From Scardovia wiggsiae F0424 (GTDB taxonomy: Bacteria > Actinomycetota > Actinomycetes > Actinomycetales > Bifidobacteriaceae): 64,000 nt of DNA. Numbering within the stretch: the first letter of the stretch is position 1; every line of letters begins with the position of its first letter. A model generated the notes under the pieces. The model saw nothing but the letters and a program-made list of their open reading frames with translations. It was not told where the DNA came from and searched no databases. This document shows, piece after piece, positions 36,427 to 44,161 of the stretch. Made by a program: the position numbers and the translations under genes. The stretch is from contig NZ_AKCI01000001.1 in the NCBI RefSeq assembly GCF_000269605.1, positions 434,001-498,000 of the forward strand, given 5' to 3'.

Positions 36427-36690
36427 CAGATGCTGCCTCTCAGGTACAGGCTTCATACGCACTATTATCCGCGCCGGTATAACGATATCTTCAGCAGGCC
36501 TGCTCCCATTCGCTGAAGCATCGCGATGCAGGTTCAGCTCAGTTCCGTCCCAGCTGACGGCATGCCCGATGAAATCCCTGTATTGCCGGCGGCCGCTGCG
36601 TTCATCGATACCGTCAGCAATGCGTACAACGATCCTGGAGCCGGAAGGTATATGGGAAGGAAGCATATCCTTATTGTATAGTGCCGCCAT
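36400..36690 (-). CDS. SH3-like domain protein, like the N-domain of actinobacterial GNAT acetyltransferases
   Basis: A 96-aa protein. The pattern GSRIVVRIADG, YRDFIGHAVSWD and the ending PARIIVRMKPVPER resembles the small beta-barrel domain found before the GNAT domain in some actinobacterial acetyltransferases. Here it stands alone. It converges with the preceding membrane-protein gene and overlaps it by 27 nt. There is no strong ribosome site. The reading is supported mainly by this resemblance, recalled and not searched. Confidence 0.65.
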   Translation of the reverse strand: MAALYNKDMLPSHIPSGSRIVVRIADGIDERSGRRQYRDFIGHAVSWDGTELNLHRDASANGSRPAEDIVIPARIIVRMKPVPERQHLSAAAPGRP

Positions 36691-36943
36691 GCGGAATTCA
36701 ATAATCGATAAGCTGGACTCGCTTATATCAGTTTAGAGCCGTACACGCTTCCGCCCGTTGATATCTGCACCGCACTGCCAGTTGTTTTATCCGAAGCGCT
36801 CAGCGTATCTGTCCGGGATCAACGCAGGTACCGCAATTGGGAGCATTTGCAAATTAATATGCTATGGGAGTCAGAGCATTTACAGGCCGCGGTAAAATCA
36901 GCACAAAGGATATGATGCGCGGACCGCAGGCAGGGGGACTGGT

Positions 36944-38002
36944 ATGTGGTATGAGCCGATACTGGGCAAATATACAGACTATCTGGTCAGGAACAGGGGG
37001 CTGAGTGCTAATACTATCAAATCGTACCGCAAGGATACTGAACAGTGCCTCCATTTCCTTTTCCTCCATGGGATAACGGATATAAAGGCTGTCAGCAGCG
37101 ATGGGCTGCGTATGTGGATGGCATATGAATCAAGGAATGTTGCCAGATCATCCCTGGCGCGCAAAATAGTTTCTGTACGCGGGTTTTTTGAGTACCTTTA
37201 TACCCATGGGCTGCTGCAGTCAAACCCTGCACAGGACCTGGGGACTCCTAAACTTCCGAAAACGCTTCCCGCAGTATTGACGAAGAAACAGGCTGATGAG
37301 CTTATGAAAGTATCGGGGGAGGAACCGTCTGCAGGCCGCGCAGGGAACAGCCAGGCGCAGGCGGCCGGCAGCGGCCGCAGCAGGGAGGGGGAAAGTCCGA
37401 GCAGAGCTGATGATCCGAAAGCCGAGGCGCTTTTCCTTCGCAATGATGCCATTATCGAACTCCTGTATGCCACAGGGATCCGGGTCGCAGAACTTGCAGG
37501 CCTTGATCTGACTGATATTGATTTCTCTTCCCGTACCCTCCGCGTCACAGGCAAGGGGAACAAGCAGCGGGTGGTTCCTTTCGGAGTGCCTGCCTGCAGG
37601 GCCCTGGACAGATGGCTCGCTGAAGGGCGCAGGCTGCTTGCAGCACGCCGTCAGGCAGGGAACGCACGATCTGCCGGATCCGGGGACAGGCATAAAGCCG
37701 ACGGCAAGAGTTCTGTCCAGGATGCCGGTGAAGCTGTATTCCTCGGCGAACGGGGCGGGAGGATCAATCAGCGTCAGGTAAGGGATATAGTCCATAAGCT
37801 TGCGCATCAGGCCGGTGTCCCTGATATCAGCCCGCATGCCCTGCGCCATTCAGCTGCAACACATCTTCTCGACGGCGGGGCTGACCTGCGTGAAGTCCAG
37901 GAAATGCTGGGCCATTCTTCTCTTGCGACTACACAGCGTTATACCCATGTTTCCATGGAACAGCTGACACGCAAATACGAACAGGCATTCCCGCGGGCAT
38001 AA
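36944..38002 (+). CDS. xerC: Tyrosine recombinase XerC with two inserted segments
   Basis: Partner of XerD in dimer resolution, 352 aa against a usual 300. Catalytic residues are complete: Arg180 (GIRVAEL), Lys204 (VTGKGNKQR), His298 and Arg301 (HALRH), His324 (LGH) and Tyr333. Two low-complexity, Gly/Ser/Ala/Arg-rich inserts interrupt it at about 121-158 and 232-262. Both are in frame and lie between core elements, so the enzyme is probably active. AGGGGG precedes the ATG at 36944. It is transcribed alone after a 253-bp gap in which no element was clear. Confidence 0.92.
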   Translation: MWYEPILGKYTDYLVRNRGLSANTIKSYRKDTEQCLHFLFLHGITDIKAVSSDGLRMWMAYESRNVARSSLARKIVSVRGFFEYLYTHGLLQSNPAQDLGTPKLPKTLPAVLTKKQADELMKVSGEEPSAGRAGNSQAQAAGSGRSREGESPSRADDPKAEALFLRNDAIIELLYATGIRVAELAGLDLTDIDFSSRTLRVTGKGNKQRVVPFGVPACRALDRWLAEGRRLLAARRQAGNARSAGSGDRHKADGKSSVQDAGEAVFLGERGGRINQRQVRDIVHKLAHQAGVPDISPHALRHSAATHLLDGGADLREVQEMLGHSSLATTQRYTHVSMEQLTRKYEQAFPRA

Positions 38003-38124
38003 TCATGATAAAAGGCCATTGGGCGGCACGGTGCAGCCCCCTTTGTTGGAGCAGGCCTATATCCTTGTAGGGTATAGGAATGGAGTCATTACAGGTACAG
38101 GCGAAACTGCAGGGGGCATATCAG

Positions 38125-39831
38125 ATGGCTGTTCACGGGCGTATAAAACGTTGGCATGCGGGCATTGCATCCTTATGCGCAGCGGTTTTATGCATTGGCC
38201 TGGGCGGATGCGGGAACAGTACCGCTGCAGTGCCGTCATCGTCAGGAGGCTCCCGGAATACTGATCTTTCTAAAATTATCACTGCTTATAATACATGGCC
38301 TGTAGACGCCATAACTCCGGGCAAGGCGCAAGGCGGCTCAAGCACCCGGATAACAGATCTCCTGTTCGCCGGCCTTGTATCCAATGACAGCAGCGGGAAG
38401 TGGCATTATGATGCCGCAGTATCTATTGAGCCTAACGACGATTATACGCAGTTTACAGTCACCCTCCGTCCGGATATGGCTTTCAGCGACGGCACGAATG
38501 TGACCTCTGAATCTTTTACAAAAGCATGGAGCTACGAGGCGAATATCCGCCACCATCAGCCTAACGCAGGGTATCTGTCGCTGATCAGCGGGTATGATGA
38601 TTTGAGGAGAAGCGATATTGCTGATGACGCGCAGCTTTCCGGCCTGAATATTATCGATGATACGACTTTTACTATTGAACTCAGCAAACCCTGCCTGACT
38701 TTTATCAGCATGCTTGCGAACAGGGCTTTCTATCCGCTTCCGCAGTCGTTCTATGCCGATCCGTCAGGCTTCGAAAAGGCCCCTGTCGGTAACGGCCCCT
38801 ATCGGCTGTGGCATTGGGATCCGTTGGGGCACCCTCAGAGTATGACGCTTATCCCTCATCTGAACTATCATTCTGTAAATTCTGCGCGGAATGACGGCAT
38901 CAGGTTCGTTTTCTATTCAGACAGCCGGAGGGCGTATAAGGATCTGCAGGACGGGAAGCTTGATGTCCTTGATACTGTCCCCGGAAACAAATACAAGACG
39001 TTTGCGTCTGATAAAAACGCCATCGCGGTTAACGGGTCAGGCTCACGTATCCAGATGCTTATGGTCTCGCAGGATTATCCCCATTTCGGATTCGATGATG
39101 AAGGGCTTATGCGCAGGCAGGCTATATCGCGCGCATTGAAGCGTACATCACTGATCTCCGACACTATGCCGAACCTGGCTTTGCCTGCAACAGACTTCCT
39201 GAGCCCGGGGATTGCAGCGTATACCGATAGCTTAAGCGGCGGCGAGGTTTTTACATACAGTAAGGCTCAGGCCAGGGCTTTATGGGCTAAGGCGGACAGC
39301 ATCAGGCCGTGGGGCAGCGATGATGCTATACGCATCTCGTATGATGCGCAGGCAGATAATAAGGCTCTGTATGATTCCATCGCCCGGCAGCTTGAGGACG
39401 TGCTCGGCGTAAAAGTGGAGCTTGCCGCTGTCCCCTCAACAGGGGAGTTTTATGGGAAAATCAAGAGGAGGGAAATATCAGGGTTTGCAGGGATAACATG
39501 GAGCCCCAGCTTCCTTACCCCCTGGGAATATCTTAAACCGCTGTACTCAACGGACAGCGCCAATGCTGACGGCAGCTTCAATTTAAGCGGTTATGCTGAT
39601 GACGATTTCACAGCGATGCTGTCGAAGGCACTTACTGCTGCCACGGCAAGCTCTTCTTCCGGCCTTTACCAGAGCGCGGAAGAAACCCTTCTCCAGCAGC
39701 TTCCGGGGATCCCCCTGGTGTATAAAAATTCTTTCGGTGTGAGTTCGGCCACAACCAGCGGTTTTTCCCTTAACTCAAACGGCGTGCCCAGGTATTATCA
39801 GATAAGAAGGGACAGCCGGTATCTGCTCTAG
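38125..39831 (+). CDS. Oligopeptide-binding lipoprotein (SBP family 5), third paralogue
   Basis: Extracellular solute-binding protein of 568 aa. The signal peptide ends in LGGC with Cys29. The family 5 fold is shown by RITDLLFAGLVSND, LRPDMAFSDGTNVTSESF, VGNGPYRLWHW and RQAISRALKRTSL. It is more distant from the two oppA genes at 22-26 kb than they are from each other. No transporter genes lie beside it, so it may feed the opp system or another peptide transporter. The frame opens at 38080; ATG 38125 with GGGGG upstream gives a proper signal peptide. Confidence 0.88.
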   Translation: MAVHGRIKRWHAGIASLCAAVLCIGLGGCGNSTAAVPSSSGGSRNTDLSKIITAYNTWPVDAITPGKAQGGSSTRITDLLFAGLVSNDSSGKWHYDAAVSIEPNDDYTQFTVTLRPDMAFSDGTNVTSESFTKAWSYEANIRHHQPNAGYLSLISGYDDLRRSDIADDAQLSGLNIIDDTTFTIELSKPCLTFISMLANRAFYPLPQSFYADPSGFEKAPVGNGPYRLWHWDPLGHPQSMTLIPHLNYHSVNSARNDGIRFVFYSDSRRAYKDLQDGKLDVLDTVPGNKYKTFASDKNAIAVNGSGSRIQMLMVSQDYPHFGFDDEGLMRRQAISRALKRTSLISDTMPNLALPATDFLSPGIAAYTDSLSGGEVFTYSKAQARALWAKADSIRPWGSDDAIRISYDAQADNKALYDSIARQLEDVLGVKVELAAVPSTGEFYGKIKRREISGFAGITWSPSFLTPWEYLKPLYSTDSANADGSFNLSGYADDDFTAMLSKALTAATASSSSGLYQSAEETLLQQLPGIPLVYKNSFGVSSATTSGFSLNSNGVPRYYQIRRDSRYLL

Positions 39832-39885
39832 GCAAAAGTACCGGACGGCATACGGCAGGTATTGGAAAACAGGAAAGGACAGCAT

Positions 39886-40743
39886 ATGGCGATTACAGTT
39901 GCAACATCGAATGTTAACGGTATCCGCGCTGCGTATCGGAAAAATATGGAGGCGTGGGTAAGCGAGCATAAGCCTGATGTGCTGTGCATGCAGGAAGTCC
40001 GTGCCCCGCAGAAAGATACAGATGCGATCCTTGCGAGCTTCGCCCGGCACTATGCCGGTGACAAGCTGCGCGCCGCAGGCAGTGTCGGTTGCCTTAATGA
40101 GGTATGTAAGATCCCGGGGCGTGCCGGTGTAGCCCTTATCAGCGATCTTGCGATCACCGATAAACGGTATGGGCTTGCAGGGCTGAGCGAAGATGTTGAT
40201 ACAGGGCGATGGATAGAGGCTGATATCACAACACCTTCGGGGTATGGACTCACTGTTGTGGATGTCTATATGCACGCGGGCAACGTTGATGATCCCGCTA
40301 AAATGGAGCAGAAATTCCGGTTCCTGGACCATATGATGGAACGGGCGCAGGAGCTGGCAGAAACTGCTGAAAATGGCGGCAGGCAGGCGGTTATGTGCGG
40401 CGATTTCAATATTGCGCATACGCCTGCGGATATCAAGAATGCCAAGGCAAATGAAAAGAATTCGGGTTTCCTTCCTGAGGAACGTGCCTATCTGGACAGG
40501 CTCCTTGGGGATACAGGTTTTACTGATGTGATGCGGAGCCTTGCCGGGGATATCCAGGGGCCGTACACATGGTGGAGCCAGCGCGGACGGGCCTTCGACA
40601 ACAATACCGGCTGGCGTCTTGATTACCAGTTCGCTACTCCGGGGCTTGCCAGGAGAGCCCTCAGTTTTACGATCGACCGGGCGGACAGCTATGACACGCG
40701 GTGGTCCGACCATGCGCCTCTGACAGTTGCTTATGATATATGA
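39886..40743 (+). CDS. xthA: Exodeoxyribonuclease III
   Basis: Apurinic/apyrimidinic endonuclease and 3'-5' exonuclease of base-excision repair, 285 aa. The EEP nuclease motifs are present: SNVNGIRAA near residue 8, the catalytic Glu in MQEVRAPQKD, GDFNIAHTPADIKNA near 167, WRLDYQFA and the final SDHAPLTV. GGAAAGGA lies before ATG 39886, which is the correct start; the frame opens eight codons earlier. The length is usual. Confidence 0.94.
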   Translation: MAITVATSNVNGIRAAYRKNMEAWVSEHKPDVLCMQEVRAPQKDTDAILASFARHYAGDKLRAAGSVGCLNEVCKIPGRAGVALISDLAITDKRYGLAGLSEDVDTGRWIEADITTPSGYGLTVVDVYMHAGNVDDPAKMEQKFRFLDHMMERAQELAETAENGGRQAVMCGDFNIAHTPADIKNAKANEKNSGFLPEERAYLDRLLGDTGFTDVMRSLAGDIQGPYTWWSQRGRAFDNNTGWRLDYQFATPGLARRALSFTIDRADSYDTRWSDHAPLTVAYDI

Positions 40744-40828
40744 TCATGCCTGTAGAGCTATAGGGGTGGAACTATAGTTATGGAGTGTATACGCAGCAGT
40801 AGCAGATACTTATAGTGATAGGAATATA

Positions 40829-41593
40829 ATGTTTGGTTTTGGAAAAAAATCGAAAAAAGGGCATGCTTCGCAGCTTGAAACTGAGTCAGAAGAAAGCGCG
40901 AAAGATCCTGAAACAGCCCCTGTTCCTGAGGATAGTGGCGAAAAGACAGCCGGGCCATGGGACATTAACGATGAGGATGCGCCCGATTTCGATGCAATGA
41001 TCAATATCGGCGCTATGTATCTGCCTGCGCTTGACGACGCCCAGTTACGGCTGAAAGCGCAGAATACAGGGGATACCCAGATCATTATCGGCGCGACCCT
41101 CACCGTTGGCGATTCGAGCCTTGAGCTTGAAGCTTTTGCTGCGCCTAAAACGATGGGCCTGTGGGATGATATCCGTTCTGAACTTATTGAATCGAATGCC
41201 AAGGCTGAGGAAGTTGACGGCACTTTCGGCGCTGAAGTACTCCTCCCGGTCAAAGTCAAAGATAAGGAATTTGTGTCCCGAATTGTAGGGATAGACGGGC
41301 CGCACTGGATGCTCAGGGGTATTTTTACAGGCCCTGCTGCCCGGGAAGGCAGTGACGAAAAAACTGTCTTCGATGACTTTTTCTCTGAGATAGTTGTTGA
41401 CCGGGGCAGTGAGCCGCTGGCCCCGCGCGACCTCATCCCTATGACTGTGCCCCATGCGCCGCAGCAGGATGATGACAGCGACGGCCCTCTGGAGGATAAG
41501 GCTAAACGCCCTGCACAGCCTGACGGCTATGATGTTCAGACAACTGTACAGACCTCCCTGACACGCGGACCACTGTTCTCTGAACTGCGGTAA
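40829..41593 (+). CDS. DUF3710 protein
   Basis: A 254-aa cytoplasmic protein of the actinobacterial DUF3710 family; its role is not established. The N-terminus MFGFGKKSKKGH and an acidic stretch of about 45 residues precede the domain (MINIGAMYLP, LWDDIRSELIESN, GIDGPHWMLRGIFTG). In actinobacteria such genes lie near dut, DUF3159 and an RNA methyltransferase; DUF3159 and the methyltransferase follow here. It is probably the first gene of that three-gene run. Confidence 0.85.
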   Translation: MFGFGKKSKKGHASQLETESEESAKDPETAPVPEDSGEKTAGPWDINDEDAPDFDAMINIGAMYLPALDDAQLRLKAQNTGDTQIIIGATLTVGDSSLELEAFAAPKTMGLWDDIRSELIESNAKAEEVDGTFGAEVLLPVKVKDKEFVSRIVGIDGPHWMLRGIFTGPAAREGSDEKTVFDDFFSEIVVDRGSEPLAPRDLIPMTVPHAPQQDDDSDGPLEDKAKRPAQPDGYDVQTTVQTSLTRGPLFSELR

Positions 41594-41612
41594 TGGCCGG
41601 TATCGTATAAAC

Positions 41613-42368
41613 ATGGATAATGGTACGTCACGTCGGGGCCGGTATCCCCGAAAAGGCATAAGCTCGCTGGCATCAGATGATTTTTCTGTGATCGCTGCTA
41701 TTGGGGGCATCCGTGGAATGGTCGAATCAGTCCTTCCCGGGCTTGTTTTTCTGGCCCTTTTTGTAACAACACACTCCTTGCTGTGGACTGTCCTGGTATC
41801 TGTTGCTATAGCGGTTGCGGAGCTCGCCGCACGCCTGCTGCAGCGGCAGCCCATAACAGGCGCTCTGTCAGGTATAGGTGCTGTTGCCATATGCCTTGTC
41901 TGGGCATGGCTGAGCAGGGATGCACGTAATTATTACCTTCCGGGTTTTATTATCAATGCAGTACTTGTTGTGATCCTCGGTGTATCCCTTGCAGCCCGCA
42001 TACCGGGGATCGGCTGCGTAGTGGAGTTTGCGAGGGACGCATCCGTTGATAGGCCTTCGCAGTGGCTGCACAGATGGAATGATGACCCCGGCCTGCACCG
42101 TGCATACACCTATATCACGTGGATATGGGTCGCAGTGCTTATATCAAGGCTTGCCGTCCAGGTACCCCTGTATTACACGAACCAGATAGGCTTACTCGGC
42201 ACAGCGCGCCTTCTTATGGGGCTGCCGCTGTATGCCCTTGTTATCTGGGTCTCGTGGCTTATTGCAGCTGACCATATACATCGCAATAAGCTTGCCAGGC
42301 AGCAGGAAGCTTCTGATAGGCAGGAGGATCCTTCTGATCTTTCTCCTGAAATGCCTGCCGAAAAGTAG
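41613..42368 (+). CDS. DUF3159 membrane protein
   Basis: A 251-aa integral membrane protein of the DUF3159 family, with about six hydrophobic helices. The family opening AAIGGIRGMVESVLPGLVF near residue 27 and RQPITGALSGIGAV near 86 are recognisable. It follows the DUF3710 gene by 19 nt and precedes the methyltransferase by 30 nt. This order recurs in actinobacteria, but no function is known to me. The C-terminus is polar and glutamate-rich. Confidence 0.85.
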   Translation: MDNGTSRRGRYPRKGISSLASDDFSVIAAIGGIRGMVESVLPGLVFLALFVTTHSLLWTVLVSVAIAVAELAARLLQRQPITGALSGIGAVAICLVWAWLSRDARNYYLPGFIINAVLVVILGVSLAARIPGIGCVVEFARDASVDRPSQWLHRWNDDPGLHRAYTYITWIWVAVLISRLAVQVPLYYTNQIGLLGTARLLMGLPLYALVIWVSWLIAADHIHRNKLARQQEASDRQEDPSDLSPEMPAEK

Positions 42369-42398
42369 CAGGCTTTTTCATCAGCATATGGAAACTTT

Positions 42399-43754
42399 AT
42401 GGATAGTACTGTGACTGCATCAGATGCGGCAGGCGCCCCCGGCAACGGCGCGGAGGCGGCAGGCAGCCGTATTGAGGCTGAAGCTGAGATAGAGCGTTAT
42501 GCAGATCAGGGCAGGTGTGTGGCCCATATAGACGGAAGGGTGGTATTTGTGCGTTTCGCCCTGCCGGGAGAGCGGGTGAGGATCCTTATTGATGAGCCAC
42601 ATAACCGGAAAGACCGGTTCTGGACAGGCGAAGTCATAGAAGTCATAACAGCCAGCCCCGACCGTGTGGAACCCGTATGGCCCTTAGCCGGGCCGCTTGC
42701 ATGGGGCGGCGGTGTCGGCGGGGCCGACCTGGTCCATGTGTCCCGTCAGGGACAGCTTGCATGGAAACAGGCAGTTATCAGTGAGCAGATGAAACGTCTG
42801 GGGCATATCGATATCAGCGTTCCTGTGCATCCGACGCCTGGAGACGAGGAGGCGGGAGGGCTCCACTGGAGGACCCGTCTGGATCTCGTCGCAGATGGGA
42901 ATGGGCGCCTTTCTATGCGCAGGCGCGAGTCGCATACGCGTGTTGCCTTAGACGGGATGCCCCTGGCGTCGCAGCAGTTGTGCAGTATCGCGGAGCATCA
43001 CGGGTTATGGTCCCATCCGTTTGACCTTGATGACCATATCCGCATCAGCGCCCCCGAACCCCGGCCTGGCGATCCCGGCCTTATAGAAAGCGGCAATTAT
43101 GCTGTCCTTGTTAACGGGGAAGTGCTGTATGGCAGACGTGAACTGACAGAGAGGGTTATCCTCAATAATAGGGCTGATTTTACTTATCATGTTGATGCAG
43201 GGGGCTTCTGGCAGATGCACCGCATGGCCCCTGCAGTGCTGGCCGGTACCGCCATGAAGGAAATGGCTGATACCGGTGCCGACAAAGCGCGCGTTATCTG
43301 GGACTTATATTCAGGCTCCGGCCTGTTCACCCTTCCGATAGCTGCCCTGTACCCTCATGCGGAAATACTCAGTGTTGAAGGCGCACCCGCCGCTGTCAGG
43401 AGTGCCCGGAGAAATCTGAAAGAGGCGGGGGCAGATAATGTGACAGTACTTGAGGGCGATGTGGTGAAGGTTCTCCGCTCACTGGGGAACACAGCTCGCT
43501 CCCGGCTTACCCATCCTGATATTATCCTCCTTGATCCTCCGCGGTCTGGTGCCGGCCGCAGGGCCTGCGAACAGATCAGCAAGACAGGGGCGCACAGCAT
43601 TATTTATATTTCATGCAATCCTGCCAGCCTTGCCCGTGACACCGCGTATCTGCTGGACAGCGGGTACACCCTTGGCTCCATATATGCCCACGATATTTAT
43701 CCAATGACGCATCACGTTGAGACGGTAGCAGTGTTGTCACGGCTAAGGGATTGA
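42399..43754 (+). CDS. TRAM-domain RNA m5U methyltransferase (TrmA/RlmC-like)
   Basis: SAM-dependent methyltransferase of 451 aa that modifies uridine in rRNA or tRNA. A TRAM RNA-binding domain lies at about residues 22-85 (GRCVAHIDGRVVFVRFALPGERV in parts). The catalytic domain has the SAM motif DLYSGSGLFTLPIAAL near 304, DPPRSGAG near 378 and the nucleophile Cys in ISCNPASLARD near 405. The iron-sulphur cysteines of RumA are not evident. It closes the DUF3710-DUF3159 run. Which RNA position it methylates is not deducible. Confidence 0.88.
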   Translation: MDSTVTASDAAGAPGNGAEAAGSRIEAEAEIERYADQGRCVAHIDGRVVFVRFALPGERVRILIDEPHNRKDRFWTGEVIEVITASPDRVEPVWPLAGPLAWGGGVGGADLVHVSRQGQLAWKQAVISEQMKRLGHIDISVPVHPTPGDEEAGGLHWRTRLDLVADGNGRLSMRRRESHTRVALDGMPLASQQLCSIAEHHGLWSHPFDLDDHIRISAPEPRPGDPGLIESGNYAVLVNGEVLYGRRELTERVILNNRADFTYHVDAGGFWQMHRMAPAVLAGTAMKEMADTGADKARVIWDLYSGSGLFTLPIAALYPHAEILSVEGAPAAVRSARRNLKEAGADNVTVLEGDVVKVLRSLGNTARSRLTHPDIILLDPPRSGAGRRACEQISKTGAHSIIYISCNPASLARDTAYLLDSGYTLGSIYAHDIYPMTHHVETVAVLSRLRD

Positions 43755-43909
43755 CCGCCGGAGAAGTGATGCACTACTGGACTTTTCGGGTATTTTTCCG
43801 TCAGCAGCGGAACCCGGAACTGATTGCAAAAACAGCTCTGTTAACAATCAATCATATTGGTCGGAGGACTAAAGCTATAATTTAGAAGTCAAATCTGATT
43901 GGAGATTGA

Positions 43910-43975
43910 ATGCGGGTAGAATTAAGAACACTCAGGAAATGGGGAGGGGATGAAGCCTTTAAAGAACTTTCCTAA
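43910..43975 (+). other. Short ORF with ribosome site (possible gene remnant or leader peptide)
   Basis: A 21-aa ORF starting MRVELRTLRKWGG, with GGAG five bases before the ATG and a TATAAT at 43876-43881. It ends just before the coding frame shifts into the ORF at 43950. It may be the start of a broken gene or a leader peptide. Not recognised. Confidence 0.3.
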
Positions 43976-44102
43976 TGGAGATAACTGCCTTGTCGCTGTT
44001 GTCGATAAAGAACGTAGGTGTGAAGGTTTTCTGAAGGAACTCTTCGTTCCGTCAGGCGCTGTCGCTCTACTCGTCATTAGTAGAGGAAAATTTTCGAATT
44101 GA
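43950..44102 (+). other. 50-residue ORF overlapping the mini-ORF (possible frameshifted remnant)
   Basis: ORF of 50 codons ending 59 nt before the DUF262 gene. It contains a plausible protein-like run (LVAVVDKERRCEGFLKELF). Together with the mini-ORF one frame away it could represent a single frameshifted gene. No family was recognised and the start has only GGGGAGGGG upstream. Confidence 0.3.
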
Positions 44103-44161
44103 AACAGCCTTTTTCGAGTCAGTACAGGGTGGAGAGAAAGATTGATTCTTGGAGGTAGAAT

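Larger units (their letters stand above)
43755..44161 (+). other. 407-bp region at the left edge of the accessory patch
   Basis: Lies between the core methyltransferase gene and the DUF262 gene. It has a TATAAT (43876-43881), an SD-led mini-ORF and a second overlapping ORF (separate entries). Base composition is more AT-rich than the left side. It is a likely junction of an insertion. Confidence 0.5.
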
